The notes: generated by a model not told the origin, from the letters alone. Counted from the stretch's first letter, positions 7,623 through 17,238 are shown. The stretch is DNA of 64,000 bases from Shewanella mangrovi (GCF_000753795.1 NZ_JPEO01000005.1:62001-126000); one strand, 5' to 3'. Program-made: numbers and translations.

Positions 7623-8810
7623 ATGTCAGAAGCGCTGCAATCTGCAGATTTGGTTAAAATTCCGGTCGCTCATTTAGAGCTAGGAATGTATGTTGCGGCT
7701 ATCGAGAACAATGGTCAGGTCGCGGTTTCCAATCCAGGCAAGTTATCAAAATCTTCCGCAATTACTACGCTCAACGCGCGTGGCATCAAGTTTGTGTGGG
7801 TTGATATGGGGCGCTCCGATATCGCCGCCAAAGCCCCTGAGGCACAAGACGACGTTGCTGCCTTATCTCCGCAAAACAAACGTTCAGTGAATCGTCAGAA
7901 AGCTCAAGATGAAGCTAGATCCTTGCTTGATGAGGCCAAGAGCTTGATCCGCAAAGTGCTGTCGGAAACCTTTGAAGGCAAAGCCATTGAGGTGAAGCCG
8001 TTTGAGGCGCTCGCCGATAACATGATCGAATCCGTTATGGGCCATTCTGATGCGCTTAAGTGTGTTAGCGCATTACGCTCGAAAGACGCCTACCTGCTCG
8101 AACACTCTGTTAATGTCGCTGTACTGCTGGTGACCTTTGGTCGTTACCTCAATTTTGACCGTGCCATGCTCAAGCAACTGGCTGTTGGCGGTATTCTGCA
8201 TGATATCGGCAAGATCAAGGTGGACGATGCGGTGCTCAACAAACCCGGCAAATTGACCGCGGAAGAGTTTGAGCACATGAAACTGCACCAGGTGTACGCC
8301 ATTCCTATCATGTCAGAAGCGAAGGGGCTGTCTCAGGTCAGTAAAGATGTGTGTCTGATGCACCATGAGAAGCTTGATGGTAAAGGTTATCCGCGCGGCT
8401 TAACTGCCGAGCAGTTACCGCAACATGGGCGTATGAGCTGTATTGTCGATATTTATGATGCACTCACCGCTACCCGTTGTTACAAAGAAGCGATGAGCCC
8501 CGCGGCAGCGTTTAAGATTCTGCTGAGTCTCACGCCATTCCATCTCGATGAAAGCCTGGTCTATGAATTTATTCGCTGTGTTGGTGTTTATCCGGTGGGC
8601 TCGTTGGTGGAACTCTCCGACGGCCGCGTTGGCATTGTGTGGGATACCGAAGGCCGCGATGCGCTGCATCCGATTGTGAAATGTTTCTATCACAACAAAC
8701 ATAAGCATTACACCGATGTCGCGTTGGTGGATATTAAAAGTTCTGCACTCAATATTGAGCGTGGCGTGTCACCCAGCAGCATGGACGTTGACCCTAGCCC
8801 CTTCTATTAA
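7623..8810 (+). CDS. HD-GYP domain phosphodiesterase with N-terminal DUF3391
   Basis: 395 residues. The N-terminal part (about 8-100) resembles DUF3391, commonly paired with HD-GYP. The HD-GYP domain has HDIGK (His193-Asp194) and HHEKLDGKGYP (247-257), so the metal-binding and GYP residues are intact. It should hydrolyse cyclic di-GMP and affect biofilm or motility. It has its own leader of about 130 bases and a GGGAGC-type ribosome site, and it ends before a clear intrinsic terminator, so it is probably monocistronic. There is no receiver or membrane domain. Confidence 0.9.
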   Translation: MSEALQSADLVKIPVAHLELGMYVAAIENNGQVAVSNPGKLSKSSAITTLNARGIKFVWVDMGRSDIAAKAPEAQDDVAALSPQNKRSVNRQKAQDEARSLLDEAKSLIRKVLSETFEGKAIEVKPFEALADNMIESVMGHSDALKCVSALRSKDAYLLEHSVNVAVLLVTFGRYLNFDRAMLKQLAVGGILHDIGKIKVDDAVLNKPGKLTAEEFEHMKLHQVYAIPIMSEAKGLSQVSKDVCLMHHEKLDGKGYPRGLTAEQLPQHGRMSCIVDIYDALTATRCYKEAMSPAAAFKILLSLTPFHLDESLVYEFIRCVGVYPVGSLVELSDGRVGIVWDTEGRDALHPIVKCFYHNKHKHYTDVALVDIKSSALNIERGVSPSSMDVDPSPFY

Positions 8811-8833
8811 TTTCAGTAGTCGTTACACTGTCG

Positions 8834-8860
8834 AGGCCTGCACTTATCGCAGGCCTTTTG
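8834..8860 (+). terminator. Intrinsic terminator after the HD-GYP gene
   Basis: AGGCCTGC (8834-8841) pairs with GCAGGCCT (8849-8856) around a short loop, and TTTTG follows. It lies 24 bases after the HD-GYP stop and before the PqiA-like gene. Confidence 0.85.
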
Positions 8861-8878
8861 TATTGTTGGAGGTGTTGC

Positions 8879-9508
8879 ATGTCGCACTGGAAAGCTGCGC
8901 TGCTGTTGCTGCTATCGCTGTGTTTGTTGATCCCTGGTGTCACTCAGCCCATTTTGTCGCTTAGCGGCACAGTAGAAAAAGCCAAGTTATCGGCGACCGG
9001 AATGGATATGCTCGCCAGTAGCGTCGCTGATGATTCCGAGTCAGATCGTAAACATGCGCGCAATATGATTGGCATGGTGGCGGGGTTGCTAGGGCTGAAT
9101 CATCTCGAAGGTGAAGTGCAAGTCTTTGATAAGACACGCAGCATCTGGAGCACGGTGACGGAGCTCTATCAAAGCGGTAATGCCTTAGTGGCCTTTCTGG
9201 TGATGTTGTTCTCCGTCATTGTGCCGGTCATCAAAATTCTGTTAACTCTCTGCTCGATGATCGCGCGCGAGTCGCTAGCGCTGCGTTTACAAACCCTGTC
9301 CGGCGCATTATCCAAATGGTCGATGGCGGATGTGTTTGTGGTGGCATTAATTATCAGCTTTATGGCGGGTAACGCGTCTGCGGGGATGGGGGATATGGTG
9401 CGCACTAATGCCAGCTTTGGCCTTGGCTTTTGGTTTTTCCTTGGTTACTGCTTGTTATCCCTGTTGGGACATAGCCTGATAAAGCGTGTCACAGTGACCA
9501 ACTCTTAA
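8879..9508 (+). CDS. PqiA-family (paraquat-inducible protein A) membrane protein
   Basis: 209 residues from the ATG at 8879, which follows GGAGGTG and gives a signal-anchor start (MSHWKAALLLLLSLCLLIPGVTQPI). There are four probable membrane segments: residues about 5-22, 103-125, 145-163 and 183-203. The central SALSKWSMADVFVVALIISF block is the family hallmark. E. coli PqiA works with MCE proteins in envelope lipid transport, but no pqiB/pqiC-like gene follows here, and this is a single-module version. The long non-membrane stretch (30-95) would face the periplasm. Confidence 0.8.
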   Translation: MSHWKAALLLLLSLCLLIPGVTQPILSLSGTVEKAKLSATGMDMLASSVADDSESDRKHARNMIGMVAGLLGLNHLEGEVQVFDKTRSIWSTVTELYQSGNALVAFLVMLFSVIVPVIKILLTLCSMIARESLALRLQTLSGALSKWSMADVFVVALIISFMAGNASAGMGDMVRTNASFGLGFWFFLGYCLLSLLGHSLIKRVTVTNS

Positions 9509-9636
9509 GATTAAAAGGTGATAAGAAAATATTTTATAAAGCTTTCGGTTATTTAGTATGGCATTTGATTATTGGCCGAAGCGTGAGTCGCTCGCGATAA
9601 TTGCCACCATTGCCATTCAAAAAGCCGGAGGTGGGT

Positions 9637-9792
9637 GTGAAAGTCGTGCTGATGTTGCTTATTGCAGTAGCTCTGGTGCTGGTGGCCAACTATTGTTCTG
9701 CAACAGTGCAAGCCGTGCTCTATCTCGGCGTATTTATCGCGTTGTGGTGGGGCTTTTCAAAATCGCAACGCCTTAGCAACCCTAAGCGTTAG
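9637..9792 (+). CDS. Small membrane protein, 51 residues
   Basis: The GTG at 9637 is preceded by GGAGG with 5-base spacing, the best start in the region. The product has two hydrophobic segments (residues 2-17 and 23-39) and a basic tail (SKSQRLSNPKR), suggesting a small two-pass inner-membrane protein. A longer reading from TTG at 9601 and an overlapping frame (9558-9776) lack a ribosome site. Function unknown; it is convergent with the efflux operon. Confidence 0.5.
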   Translation: MKVVLMLLIAVALVLVANYCSATVQAVLYLGVFIALWWGFSKSQRLSNPKR

Positions 9793-9793
9793 C

Positions 9794-9825
9794 CAAAAAC
9801 ATGACCGCCGCGTTTGCAGCGGTCA
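9794..9825 (-). terminator. Terminator of the efflux operon (minus strand)
   Basis: TGACCGC (9802-9808) and GCGGTCA (9819-9825) form a hairpin. On the minus strand it is followed by TGTTTTTGG, giving a T-run. It lies between the small membrane protein gene and the convergent DUF3240 gene. Confidence 0.7.
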
Positions 9826-9846
9826 CCTGACGGTCACTCAGTCACT

Positions 9847-10155
9847 TTACTCGCTGGCGCCTAATACGCCATTGCTGGCAATAGGCACAATCCAGTAGCG
9901 ACAAGGGTTGTGCTGGCACACCTCGGCGATGGCGGCCAACAGCTCCGCTTGTTGCTGCTGTGGGTGCATCACCTCAAACTTGTAGAACTCGCGATAACCT
10001 TCCACTTGTTCCTTCAGATTGTACTGGCTGTGCTCGCGGCTAAAACCACAGATATTGATTAAGCTAAAGCCCGACAAATAATCGAGCGACATCAGCCTGT
10101 CAACGATATCATCCTTGATGTTGTGTTGGGTAATCAGTACTAGCAGCTGTTTCAT
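9847..10155 (-). CDS. DUF3240 family protein (accessory of HME-RND efflux)
   Basis: 102 residues. The start overlaps the stop of the RND gene in an ATGA arrangement, so it is translationally coupled and last in the operon. The N terminus (MKQLLVLITQHNIKDDIVDRLMSLDYLSGFSLINICG) looks like a small PII/ACT-like ferredoxin fold, the type of domain that DUF3240 proteins next to CusA/CzcA genes have. It is cytoplasmic. A regulatory or metal-sensing role for the pump is inferred from context only. Confidence 0.8.
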   Translation of the reverse strand: MKQLLVLITQHNIKDDIVDRLMSLDYLSGFSLINICGFSREHSQYNLKEQVEGYREFYKFEVMHPQQQQAELLAAIAEVCQHNPCRYWIVPIASNGVLGASE

Positions 10156-13100
10156 TTGCGTTTCTCCAGCGTTTCATAGAGCAGCGGTAGCAGGTAAAGC
10201 GTGGTAATGGTGGAGGTGATCAGTCCACCAATGACGACAATCGCCAACGGCCGCTGGATCTCCGCGCCGGGACCGGTGGCGAACGCCAGTGGGATCAGAC
10301 CAAACATCGCAGTGGTTGCCGTCATCAGGATTGGCCGTAAACGCCGTGCCGCACCTTGTTTGACGCGCTCCTCCAAACTGGCAAACAGATGACGTGATTG
10401 CTCGTAATAGCTGACCATCACCACACCGTTGAGCACCGCCACGCCTAACAAGGCGATAAAGCCCACGGATGCCGGTACTGACAGATATTCCCCCGACAGA
10501 TACAAGCTGATAATGCCGCCCATCATGGCAAATGGTACGTTGGCCAGAATCAGCAATGCCTTCGAGATCGTGCCGAAGGTGGTGAACAGGATCAGGTTGA
10601 TGAGCATGATGGCGACCGGCACCACGAGCAGTAAGTTGTTGGTGGCGCGCTGTTGGTTTTCAAATTCACCACCAAAGCTCAGACTAAAGCCGCTCGGAAG
10701 TTGCAGTTGTTGGTCTAACTTGCTTTTCAACTCTTCGACAAAACCGACAATATCGCGACCACTGACGTTAGTCGTCACCACGGCAAAGCGGTTGCCTTGT
10801 TCGCGGTCAATCAGAATCGGCCCTTCACGGAAGCTGATATCGGCCAGTTCACTCAACGGCTTTTGCGTGGCATCTGGCAGTAAAATCACTTGTTGTTGCA
10901 ATTGCGTCAGACTACTGATGTTGTCACGCGGATGGGCAATCAATACTGGCGTACGTTTCTTACCCTGAATGACTTCTGTGACCATAATGCCTTCGAGCTG
11001 GCTCTTGAGGTAGCGCCCAAAGCTCAGTGCATCCATGCCATAACGGCTGGCAAGACCATCCTTTAATTTCAGGTTGATAAACGGACTGCCTTCGGTCATT
11101 GCCGTTTTCACATCCTGTGCCCCAGTGGTGTTGCTGGTCATCTCGGCAATTTGGCTGGCGAGCGTGTTCAGTTGCGACAGGTCATCACCAAAAATCTTAA
11201 TCGCCACATCACCAATGCTGCCGGTCAGCATTTCTGAGACGCGCATCTGGATCGGTTGGGTGAAGTTAAAATCGATACCGGGAAATTTCATTACTTCGGT
11301 ACGGATGGCATCAATCAACGCGGTCTTGTTGGCAAAGCGCCATTGGTCGGCGGGTTTAAGCTGCAGGAACACGTCGGTTTCATTGAGCCCCATCGGATCT
11401 AAGCCCAACTCATCTGCGCCCGTGCGGGCCACCAGTTGTTCGATTTCCGGCACAGTCGCTAGCAGGTGTTGCTCAATTTGTTTATCGAGATCCAGTGATG
11501 ATTGCAGCGATATCGACGGCGATTTGGCGAGCTGCAAAATGATGTCACCTTCATCCAGCGTCGGCATAAAGGTTTTGCCCACTAAGGTGAATAGACCAAA
11601 ACTCAGCACTAACAAGGTGCCCGCGATAGCAACCGCTTTTTTGCCGTTACTCAGCACCCAAGTGAGGGTTGCCAAATAGTGGCGCTTGAGCCAGTGCACG
11701 AACCTTGGTTCTTCTACCGCTTTTTCATTGACCAAATAAGATGCCAGCACTGGAATAATGGTCAGCGCCAACACTAAGGCGGACAACATGGCGAACACTA
11801 TGGTGACCGCCACTGGCGTGAACATCTTGCCTTCCAGCCCGGACAGTGTCAGCAGTGGCGAGAACACGATCATCACGATCACTGTGCCAGACACCACCGG
11901 TGTGGCAACGTCTTTGGTGGCGCGATAGATCAGATGCAGCCTCGGTACTCTTTGCCCACCGGCGAGCTGGTTGACCATGTTTTCCACTACCACCACCGAC
12001 GAGTCGACCAACATGCCGATGGCGATGACTAAGCCGCCAAGGCTCATCAGGTTGGCCGATAAGTGAAAGTAGCGCATCAAGATAAAGGTCGCTAATGCGG
12101 CGAGCGGCAATACGCAAGAGACCACTAACGCCGCACGTAGGTTGCCAAGGAACAGCGCCAGCAACACGATCACCAGAATTACGGCTTCCACTAAGGCTTC
12201 AGAAATGGTGCCGATGGCAGTGCTGATCAAATTCGCGCGGTCATAAAACACATTGAGTTTACTGCCGGGCGGCAGGGTTTTTTCTATCTCGGCTAGTTTC
12301 AGTTTTACCGCGCTGACCACATCGGCGGTGTTGGCATTTTTCAGCGCGACAATCAACGCTTCGCTGGTCTCACTGCCGTCTTTGGTGACCGCACCATAGC
12401 GGGCAAGGTGGCCAATTTCGACCTTGGCCAAATCTTGCAAGCGATAACTGCCGTTAGCATTACTGACGATCACCATTTGCCGCAGCGCTTCCAACGAATC
12501 GATACGACCTTCCGTACGTACGGTAAAGTTGTCGGTGCCCACGGTAATGCGGCCCGCGCCGGTGTTGACGTTATTGGCCTCAATGCGCGCCATCAGCTCA
12601 TCTTGGCTGATACCGGCCTGCGCTAATGCTTGTGGATTGGGCGTTATCTGCATGGTTTTGGCAAAGCCGCCGAGAATGTTCACGTCAGCAACACCGGGGA
12701 CGGTACGCAGCAGTGGTCGAATTTGCCATTCCAACAGTTGTCGCCGTTGCAGCAAACTCATCGACGGATTTTCCAGTGAGAACATAAAGATTTCACTGAG
12801 CGGGGTACTCATGGGCGCAATACCGCCCTCGATATTGCTCGGCAGTTTATCTTTGACGGCGGCGAGGCGATCGCTCACCTGCTGCCGTGCCCAATAGATA
12901 TCGGTACCTTCGTTAAAGTCGAGAGTAATGGCGGTAATGGCGTATTTGGTGGTGGAGCGCAAAATTGATTGCTTCGGAATGCCCAGCAGTTCGGTTTCTA
13001 CCGGTACTGTTACCTGCGATTCAATCTCTTCAGCAGTCATCCCCGGTGCTTTAAGAATGATTTTGACCTGCGTTGGCGAAATATCCGGAAAAGCATCCAG

Positions 13101-13205
13101 CGGTATACCAAGCCAAGCATAGCTGCCCGCCGCGGCCAGAATTAGACCGGTGATCAGCATAAACAGCCGCTGTGTCAGCGAGAAGCGGATCATTGCATTT
13201 AGCAT
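10152..13205 (-). CDS. Heavy-metal efflux RND transporter, CusA/CzcA family
   Basis: 1017 residues from the ATG at 13205, one base after the MFP stop and with GGGAGGCGAG upstream. It is the inner-membrane proton-driven pump of a tripartite envelope efflux system. It shows the usual N terminus (RFSLTQRLFMLITGLILAAAGSYAW, then PLDAFPDISPTQV), twelve predicted membrane segments in two halves and large periplasmic loops (about 40-335 and 550-870). The TM4 sequence GLVIAIGMLVDSSVVVVEN carries one Asp, in the style of CusA, rather than the DFG..DG pattern of many zinc/cobalt CzcA pumps. The metal cannot be settled by reading; copper/silver or a divalent metal are both open. Confidence 0.92.
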   Translation of the reverse strand: MLNAMIRFSLTQRLFMLITGLILAAAGSYAWLGIPLDAFPDISPTQVKIILKAPGMTAEEIESQVTVPVETELLGIPKQSILRSTTKYAITAITLDFNEGTDIYWARQQVSDRLAAVKDKLPSNIEGGIAPMSTPLSEIFMFSLENPSMSLLQRRQLLEWQIRPLLRTVPGVADVNILGGFAKTMQITPNPQALAQAGISQDELMARIEANNVNTGAGRITVGTDNFTVRTEGRIDSLEALRQMVIVSNANGSYRLQDLAKVEIGHLARYGAVTKDGSETSEALIVALKNANTADVVSAVKLKLAEIEKTLPPGSKLNVFYDRANLISTAIGTISEALVEAVILVIVLLALFLGNLRAALVVSCVLPLAALATFILMRYFHLSANLMSLGGLVIAIGMLVDSSVVVVENMVNQLAGGQRVPRLHLIYRATKDVATPVVSGTVIVMIVFSPLLTLSGLEGKMFTPVAVTIVFAMLSALVLALTIIPVLASYLVNEKAVEEPRFVHWLKRHYLATLTWVLSNGKKAVAIAGTLLVLSFGLFTLVGKTFMPTLDEGDIILQLAKSPSISLQSSLDLDKQIEQHLLATVPEIEQLVARTGADELGLDPMGLNETDVFLQLKPADQWRFANKTALIDAIRTEVMKFPGIDFNFTQPIQMRVSEMLTGSIGDVAIKIFGDDLSQLNTLASQIAEMTSNTTGAQDVKTAMTEGSPFINLKLKDGLASRYGMDALSFGRYLKSQLEGIMVTEVIQGKKRTPVLIAHPRDNISSLTQLQQQVILLPDATQKPLSELADISFREGPILIDREQGNRFAVVTTNVSGRDIVGFVEELKSKLDQQLQLPSGFSLSFGGEFENQQRATNNLLLVVPVAIMLINLILFTTFGTISKALLILANVPFAMMGGIISLYLSGEYLSVPASVGFIALLGVAVLNGVVMVSYYEQSRHLFASLEERVKQGAARRLRPILMTATTAMFGLIPLAFATGPGAEIQRPLAIVVIGGLITSTITTLYLLPLLYETLEKRK

Positions 13206-13206
13206 G

Positions 13207-14229
13207 TTACTCGCCTCCCAGACCCAGCAGCATGCCTTTGGCGGCCGCAACCGATTCGCTTAACACTTCACTGTGTTGCAGCGTTGGCTCAGGTTGTACC
13301 AAATAGTTGTCGCCATTGACGCCGACAATCGCGACGTCAGTGGGGATAAGTTGCTCACCCTGATGACGTAATACTCGACTGCCTGTGCCCCAGCTGTAGA
13401 CGCTTTGCTTGGGAATTTGCAGCGCGGCGAGTTGACGTAACGGCGTGGCTTGCAACTGTTGCCCTAGCGTTAAGTTGCATTCTGTGGGAATTGCTGCGCT
13501 CCATGCGGTAACGAAGCCGCCGTGTGCGATAGCCGCTTTGCGCTCAATGGCTAACTGACAATGACTGAGTTGCACGGCATTGCTATCCGCCGCGACCGAT
13601 AATGGCAGTTGCAGTTGCAGTCGAATATCGGTTTGTGGGATCAATGCCAGCAGTTGCTCACCTTCCATTACCTGCGTCGGTGTTGCGTCGTAACTGATGA
13701 TGCCGGCTTGTGGCGCGCTGAGCAGCATCCCTTGCTGCGCTGGCGCAGGTGACAGCAGTTCCATAAAGTGATGCATGTGCTCAAACTTCAGCTTGGTCGC
13801 AAAGTATTGGCTGCTAATTTGGCTCCACATTTCAGCGCCGATGGTGCCTTTACTGTGCAACGGTTTGTTGTGCTGATAGCGGCTTTGCGCCAGCTCAAAG
13901 CTTTCCTTGGCGGCGGCAAACTGCATCTGAAAATGATGAATACCAGCCCCTTGTAACAGCACCAGTGGTTGATCTTTCGCCACGATACTGCCGTTAGCCA
14001 CTAACCAATGATGCTGTTGAATGGTTTCCGGCACACTCAGGACAAAGGCGTTTCCCGCTTCATAGCCGACTTGTGCGGGAACTGGGCTGGCGGGGATCTG
14101 TGCCACACTGCTGACGCTCGTAAAACTCACATTGAGATTCGCAAGGCTGGCAACGCTTAGCGGTTCGGCGCTGATGGTAGCGCATAGCAAGCTCAGCGCT
14201 ACACCACTGAAAAATGATGTCCGTTTCAT
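13207..14229 (-). CDS. Periplasmic adaptor (membrane fusion) protein of RND efflux
   Basis: 340 residues from the ATG at 14229, chosen because MKRTSFFSGVALSLLCATISAEP is a signal peptide and the ATG overlaps the stop of the preceding outer-membrane factor gene (ATGA). The body has a lipoyl-like half (VGYEAGNAFVLSVPE..HHWLVANGSIVAKDQPLVLL), a hairpin region and a second barrel half (GIISYDATPTQVMEGEQLLALIP). It links the RND pump to the outer-membrane factor. It is shorter than CusB and divergent, and I see no extended His/Met metal-binding tail. Confidence 0.83.
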   Translation of the reverse strand: MKRTSFFSGVALSLLCATISAEPLSVASLANLNVSFTSVSSVAQIPASPVPAQVGYEAGNAFVLSVPETIQQHHWLVANGSIVAKDQPLVLLQGAGIHHFQMQFAAAKESFELAQSRYQHNKPLHSKGTIGAEMWSQISSQYFATKLKFEHMHHFMELLSPAPAQQGMLLSAPQAGIISYDATPTQVMEGEQLLALIPQTDIRLQLQLPLSVAADSNAVQLSHCQLAIERKAAIAHGGFVTAWSAAIPTECNLTLGQQLQATPLRQLAALQIPKQSVYSWGTGSRVLRHQGEQLIPTDVAIVGVNGDNYLVQPEPTLQHSEVLSESVAAAKGMLLGLGGE

Positions 14230-15404
14230 AAAGTGACTCCAAGAGCTTGTAATTGTTTGGAATGTAGTTCTGCTTGCTGTAGCTGACTTAGTTGCAACCG
14301 GCTTTCGGTATCTAAGGTATCGATATAGCTGCGCAGCCATGCCTGATATTGGGCAAAACCTTGCTGCTTAGTGGCGGCGAGGGCATCGGTCAGTTGTTGG
14401 CTCAACGTGAGTGATTGCTGCAACAGTTGCTGCTGTTGTTGCAGTTGCTGCTGCTGATGCCTGAGCTCGCTCAGGGTCAAATGAGTTTGCAGCATCAGTT
14501 GCTGTTGCTGCTGTGCGAGGCTCAGCTCTTGTTCAACCAGCGTACCGACTTCCGCCTGACTCAGGCCGCTGCCGACACTAATGGGAATGTCCAACGCCAA
14601 GCCGATGGCTTGTTCTTCCATACCAATACTGGCGGTATTTTTGCTGTTTACCGATAAAATCCACGGTGTTTGCGCGCCATCCGCCATCGATTTGCCCAGC
14701 AGCTTTTGACGCTGCAACTGGATATTGGCGAGCTGCCACAGTGGATTATTGATGCCGTCATCCTGCGGTAATGTGCGGCTGCTTTCATCAAGCGTTGGCA
14801 GTTCAGTTAAGCCCGTTAAGCGTCGCAGCGCCTCGTTGGCGCTTTGCAACTGTTGCTGCAGCGGCAGCTTGCTGAGTTCGAGCTCCAGCAGCTCGCGCTG
14901 CACCATTAATAGTTGGCTGGTGCTCGCCTCACCACTTTGATGTAAGGCTTGTTGATAGCTGACTAACTGCTTCAGTAGCTGTTGTTTGTGCTGCAATTGC
15001 TGGAGTTGCGCTTGGGCCAATTGCTGTTGCCACCAGTACTGCCGTAACAATCCAGAGAGGTAAAGTTGTTGCAGTTTGCGCTGCTGTGCGGTTAGCTGTT
15101 CATTAAGTGGCTTAAGTTCAGCATCTAGCCGATGCATCGCTGGTGACTTTAGCGGTAGGTTGAGGTTCAGTTCCTGTTCGAAACTACGCTGGCTATCGAG
15201 TCCTTGTAAGTGGCTGATGCTGATGCTGGGCAAACCCAGTAGCCAGCCGGAACTTTGATAAAGTGCCGTCGGTTGCGTCGAAGTGTGCTGTAATTTAGTT
15301 TGGGCTTGCGCCAGCAATGCATGCATTGCGGCCTCATCGGCGGCAAGTATAGGCGATACTGGCAACAGCAATGCCAGCGCCAAGCAAAGCGTGTGTCGTT
15401 TCAT
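14226..15404 (-). CDS. Outer-membrane factor (TolC-like) of RND efflux
   Basis: 392 residues from the ATG at 15404, giving the signal peptide MKRHTLCLALALLLPVSPILAADE. An in-frame ATG at 15419 is possible but neither start has a strong ribosome site. The protein is very rich in Gln and Leu, with long heptad-like helices (LRQYWWQQQLAQAQLQQLQHKQQLLKQL and LRHQQQQLQQQQQLLQQ, each given in part), as expected for the tunnel of a TolC-type trimer. It is first in the four-gene operon OMF-MFP-RND-DUF3240. Plus-strand frames in this gene are artefacts of the CAG/CTG repetition. Confidence 0.82.
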   Translation of the reverse strand: MKRHTLCLALALLLPVSPILAADEAAMHALLAQAQTKLQHTSTQPTALYQSSGWLLGLPSISISHLQGLDSQRSFEQELNLNLPLKSPAMHRLDAELKPLNEQLTAQQRKLQQLYLSGLLRQYWWQQQLAQAQLQQLQHKQQLLKQLVSYQQALHQSGEASTSQLLMVQRELLELELSKLPLQQQLQSANEALRRLTGLTELPTLDESSRTLPQDDGINNPLWQLANIQLQRQKLLGKSMADGAQTPWILSVNSKNTASIGMEEQAIGLALDIPISVGSGLSQAEVGTLVEQELSLAQQQQQLMLQTHLTLSELRHQQQQLQQQQQLLQQSLTLSQQLTDALAATKQQGFAQYQAWLRSYIDTLDTESRLQLSQLQQAELHSKQLQALGVTL

Positions 15405-15472
15405 AGGCTGTCTTTTCATGGGGGACGAATAATGCCCTGCCAGCCTGACACATAAGAACGGGTGATTCCTCG

Positions 15473-15512
15473 GGGATATGTCCCTAAAACCCGCTTATGG
15501 GACATATGTACC
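15473..15512. promoter_or_regulatory. Twin palindromes between the efflux operon and the LuxR-type regulator
   Basis: Two related palindromes lie in the 158-base divergent gap: GGGATATGTCCC (15473-15484) and GGGACATATGTACC (15499-15512). Together they form a larger inverted repeat, ATATGTCCC (15476-15484) with GGGACATAT (15499-15507). They lie in the expected promoter region for both directions and look like an operator for a dimeric regulator, possibly the adjacent membrane-anchored LuxR-type protein. Confidence 0.5.
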
Positions 15513-15562
15513 ATAAGATTATCATTTTGATTTTTAAGTAATTGTTGTATGGAGTGCTATAA

Positions 15563-16096
15563 ATGAAGGATTGGCTGATGATTACCCTGCTCAGCATAAT
15601 TACCATTCTTAATCTGTTGGATGTGCTGTCAGATCTCGACCTTGGCGTGCCGCAATGGCATATCGTACAAGAAGGTTTATTGGTGACGTTGTCGGCTCTG
15701 GGCGCCATTTACATCAGCACTGATTTGTTGCGTCGTACTCGCAAAATTCGGCTGTTGGCGATTCGCTTAAAACGTGCAGACCATCGAATTGGGAATATTT
15801 CGACCCGCATGAAAGCGGCGCGCGAGGAATATACGCAAGCCGTACAACAGCAGTTTGAATTGTGGGGCTTAACCCGCAGCGAACAGGAAGTGGCGCTACT
15901 GCTACTGAAAGGCCTGAGTTTTAGAGAGATCTCCGGCGTGCGTAACACCAAAGAGAAAACCGTGCGTCAACAAGCCTCATCGATTTACACCAAAGCTGAG
16001 GTTGATGGTCGCCACAGCTTTTGTGCGTGGTTTATGGAAGATTTTATTCAGCCTGCCAACCATGAAGAAGCGCATCATGGGGTGCAGGCTGCTTAA
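15563..16096 (+). CDS. Membrane-anchored LuxR-type HTH regulator
   Basis: 177 residues. Two N-terminal hydrophobic segments (about 5-22 and 34-54) are followed by a basic/coiled stretch (RRTRKIRLLAIRLKRADHRIGN). The C-terminal LuxR/GerE helix-turn-helix follows at about 100-150 (LTRSEQEVALLLLKGLSFREISGVRNTKEKTVRQQ, in part). There is no receiver domain, so any signal is sensed through the membrane segments or a partner. It is divergent from the efflux operon with palindromes between, which makes it the candidate local regulator. GGAG lies 8 bases before the ATG. Confidence 0.8.
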   Translation: MKDWLMITLLSIITILNLLDVLSDLDLGVPQWHIVQEGLLVTLSALGAIYISTDLLRRTRKIRLLAIRLKRADHRIGNISTRMKAAREEYTQAVQQQFELWGLTRSEQEVALLLLKGLSFREISGVRNTKEKTVRQQASSIYTKAEVDGRHSFCAWFMEDFIQPANHEEAHHGVQAA

Positions 16097-16100
16097 TTTG

Positions 16101-17042
16101 TTACTGCAATGACAACACCGCCAGCAAAGAACCTGAACCGATACAGAGCCACAACAGGGTAGCGGCCAGTAACGGTTTACTGCCATGGGTGCGCAATTTG
16201 CTGATAGTAATACCGCAACCGACTAAAAACAGACAGACGATAAGTAAGCGTTTGCCCACTAAAAATAAGCCGTCGTACAGCGGTTGCCCTTGCGGCAGCA
16301 ACGTACTGATGGCGATGGCGAGGCAGTAGTACAAAATAAACATCGGTACTTTTAACTTGCCGTTGCCGCCAAACCACATGGCGCTCAATGCCGCCACTGG
16401 CACAATCCATAGCGCGCGTGCCAGCTTGATCGTCGTCGCCGTCTTTAACGCCTCTTCGCCATAAGCTGATGCCGCCCCAACCACCGACGATGTATCGTGA
16501 ATCGCAATCGCACTCCACACACCAAAATCGTGCTGACTGAGCGACAGCAGGTGGCCTATCACCGGAAAAATAAACAGCGCAATCGAATTGAGCACAAATA
16601 CACAGGCCAAGGCGAGGGCGGTTTGATCATTCTTGGCGTTGATGGCTGGGGCAACGGCCGCGATTGCGCTGCCGCCACAAATTGCGGTGCCGCAGGCTAT
16701 CAGATGGCCAGTATTGCGCTCCAGTTTAAATAGCTTACTGAGCAGGGTGCCGATCACGATAGTGGCGATGATCGAACCGAGAATAAGCGGTAGGTTGGCG
16801 ATGGTAATGCTGGCGGCCTGTGCAAAAGGGATCCCAAAACCCAAACAGACAATAGACAGTGACAGCAGCTTCTTTGTCAGCGCCCCAATCTGCCAGTCGT
16901 GCGGCACACCAACAACATTGGCCAGCATAAAGCCGAGGATCAGCGCCGTCGGAGAATTTACCATGGGCAGTAAACAACTCACGCCTAATAACAGCAACAG
17001 CAATTTTCGGTAGCGCGGCTGCAACGTCATACTGCTCAACAT
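16101..17042 (-). CDS. YeiH/UPF0324-family membrane transporter (putative sulfate exporter group)
   Basis: 313 residues with about ten hydrophobic segments. The family-typical region [24 protein letters not shown] is followed by [22 protein letters not shown], which are the conserved loops of YeiH-like proteins. Annotation of the family as sulfate exporters is weakly based, so the substrate is uncertain. The gene is convergent with the LuxR-type regulator (4-base gap) and appears to be monocistronic. Confidence 0.85.
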   Translation of the reverse strand: MLSSMTLQPRYRKLLLLLLGVSCLLPMVNSPTALILGFMLANVVGVPHDWQIGALTKKLLSLSIVCLGFGIPFAQAASITIANLPLILGSIIATIVIGTLLSKLFKLERNTGHLIACGTAICGGSAIAAVAPAINAKNDQTALALACVFVLNSIALFIFPVIGHLLSLSQHDFGVWSAIAIHDTSSVVGAASAYGEEALKTATTIKLARALWIVPVAALSAMWFGGNGKLKVPMFILYYCLAIAISTLLPQGQPLYDGLFLVGKRLLIVCLFLVGCGITISKLRTHGSKPLLAATLLWLCIGSGSLLAVLSLQ

Positions 17043-17238
17043 CCTCTAATCCCTCAATAGCAACATCTTGAATGAGGATGTCAGTATAAAAACTGTCGCA
17101 CCATGAGAAAAATCAAATTAACTTAATTCAAAGATTAAGAAAAATTGAATCTTGAGTGTGCGAATAGCTGTAAATAATAACGGCCAACATCCGTTGGCCG
17201 CTCGTTAGTTGCGGTGTCGTTAAGATGAATGATGGCAT

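Noticed and set aside
9558-9776. 72-codon frame overlapping the small membrane protein gene
   Set aside because: No ribosome site; the overlapping frame from GTG 9637 has GGAGG at correct spacing and gives a coherent two-helix protein.
14415-14657. Plus-strand Leu/Gln-rich frames inside the outer-membrane factor gene
   Set aside because: They arise from CAG/CTG repetition; the minus-strand gene has a signal peptide and is coupled to the adaptor gene.
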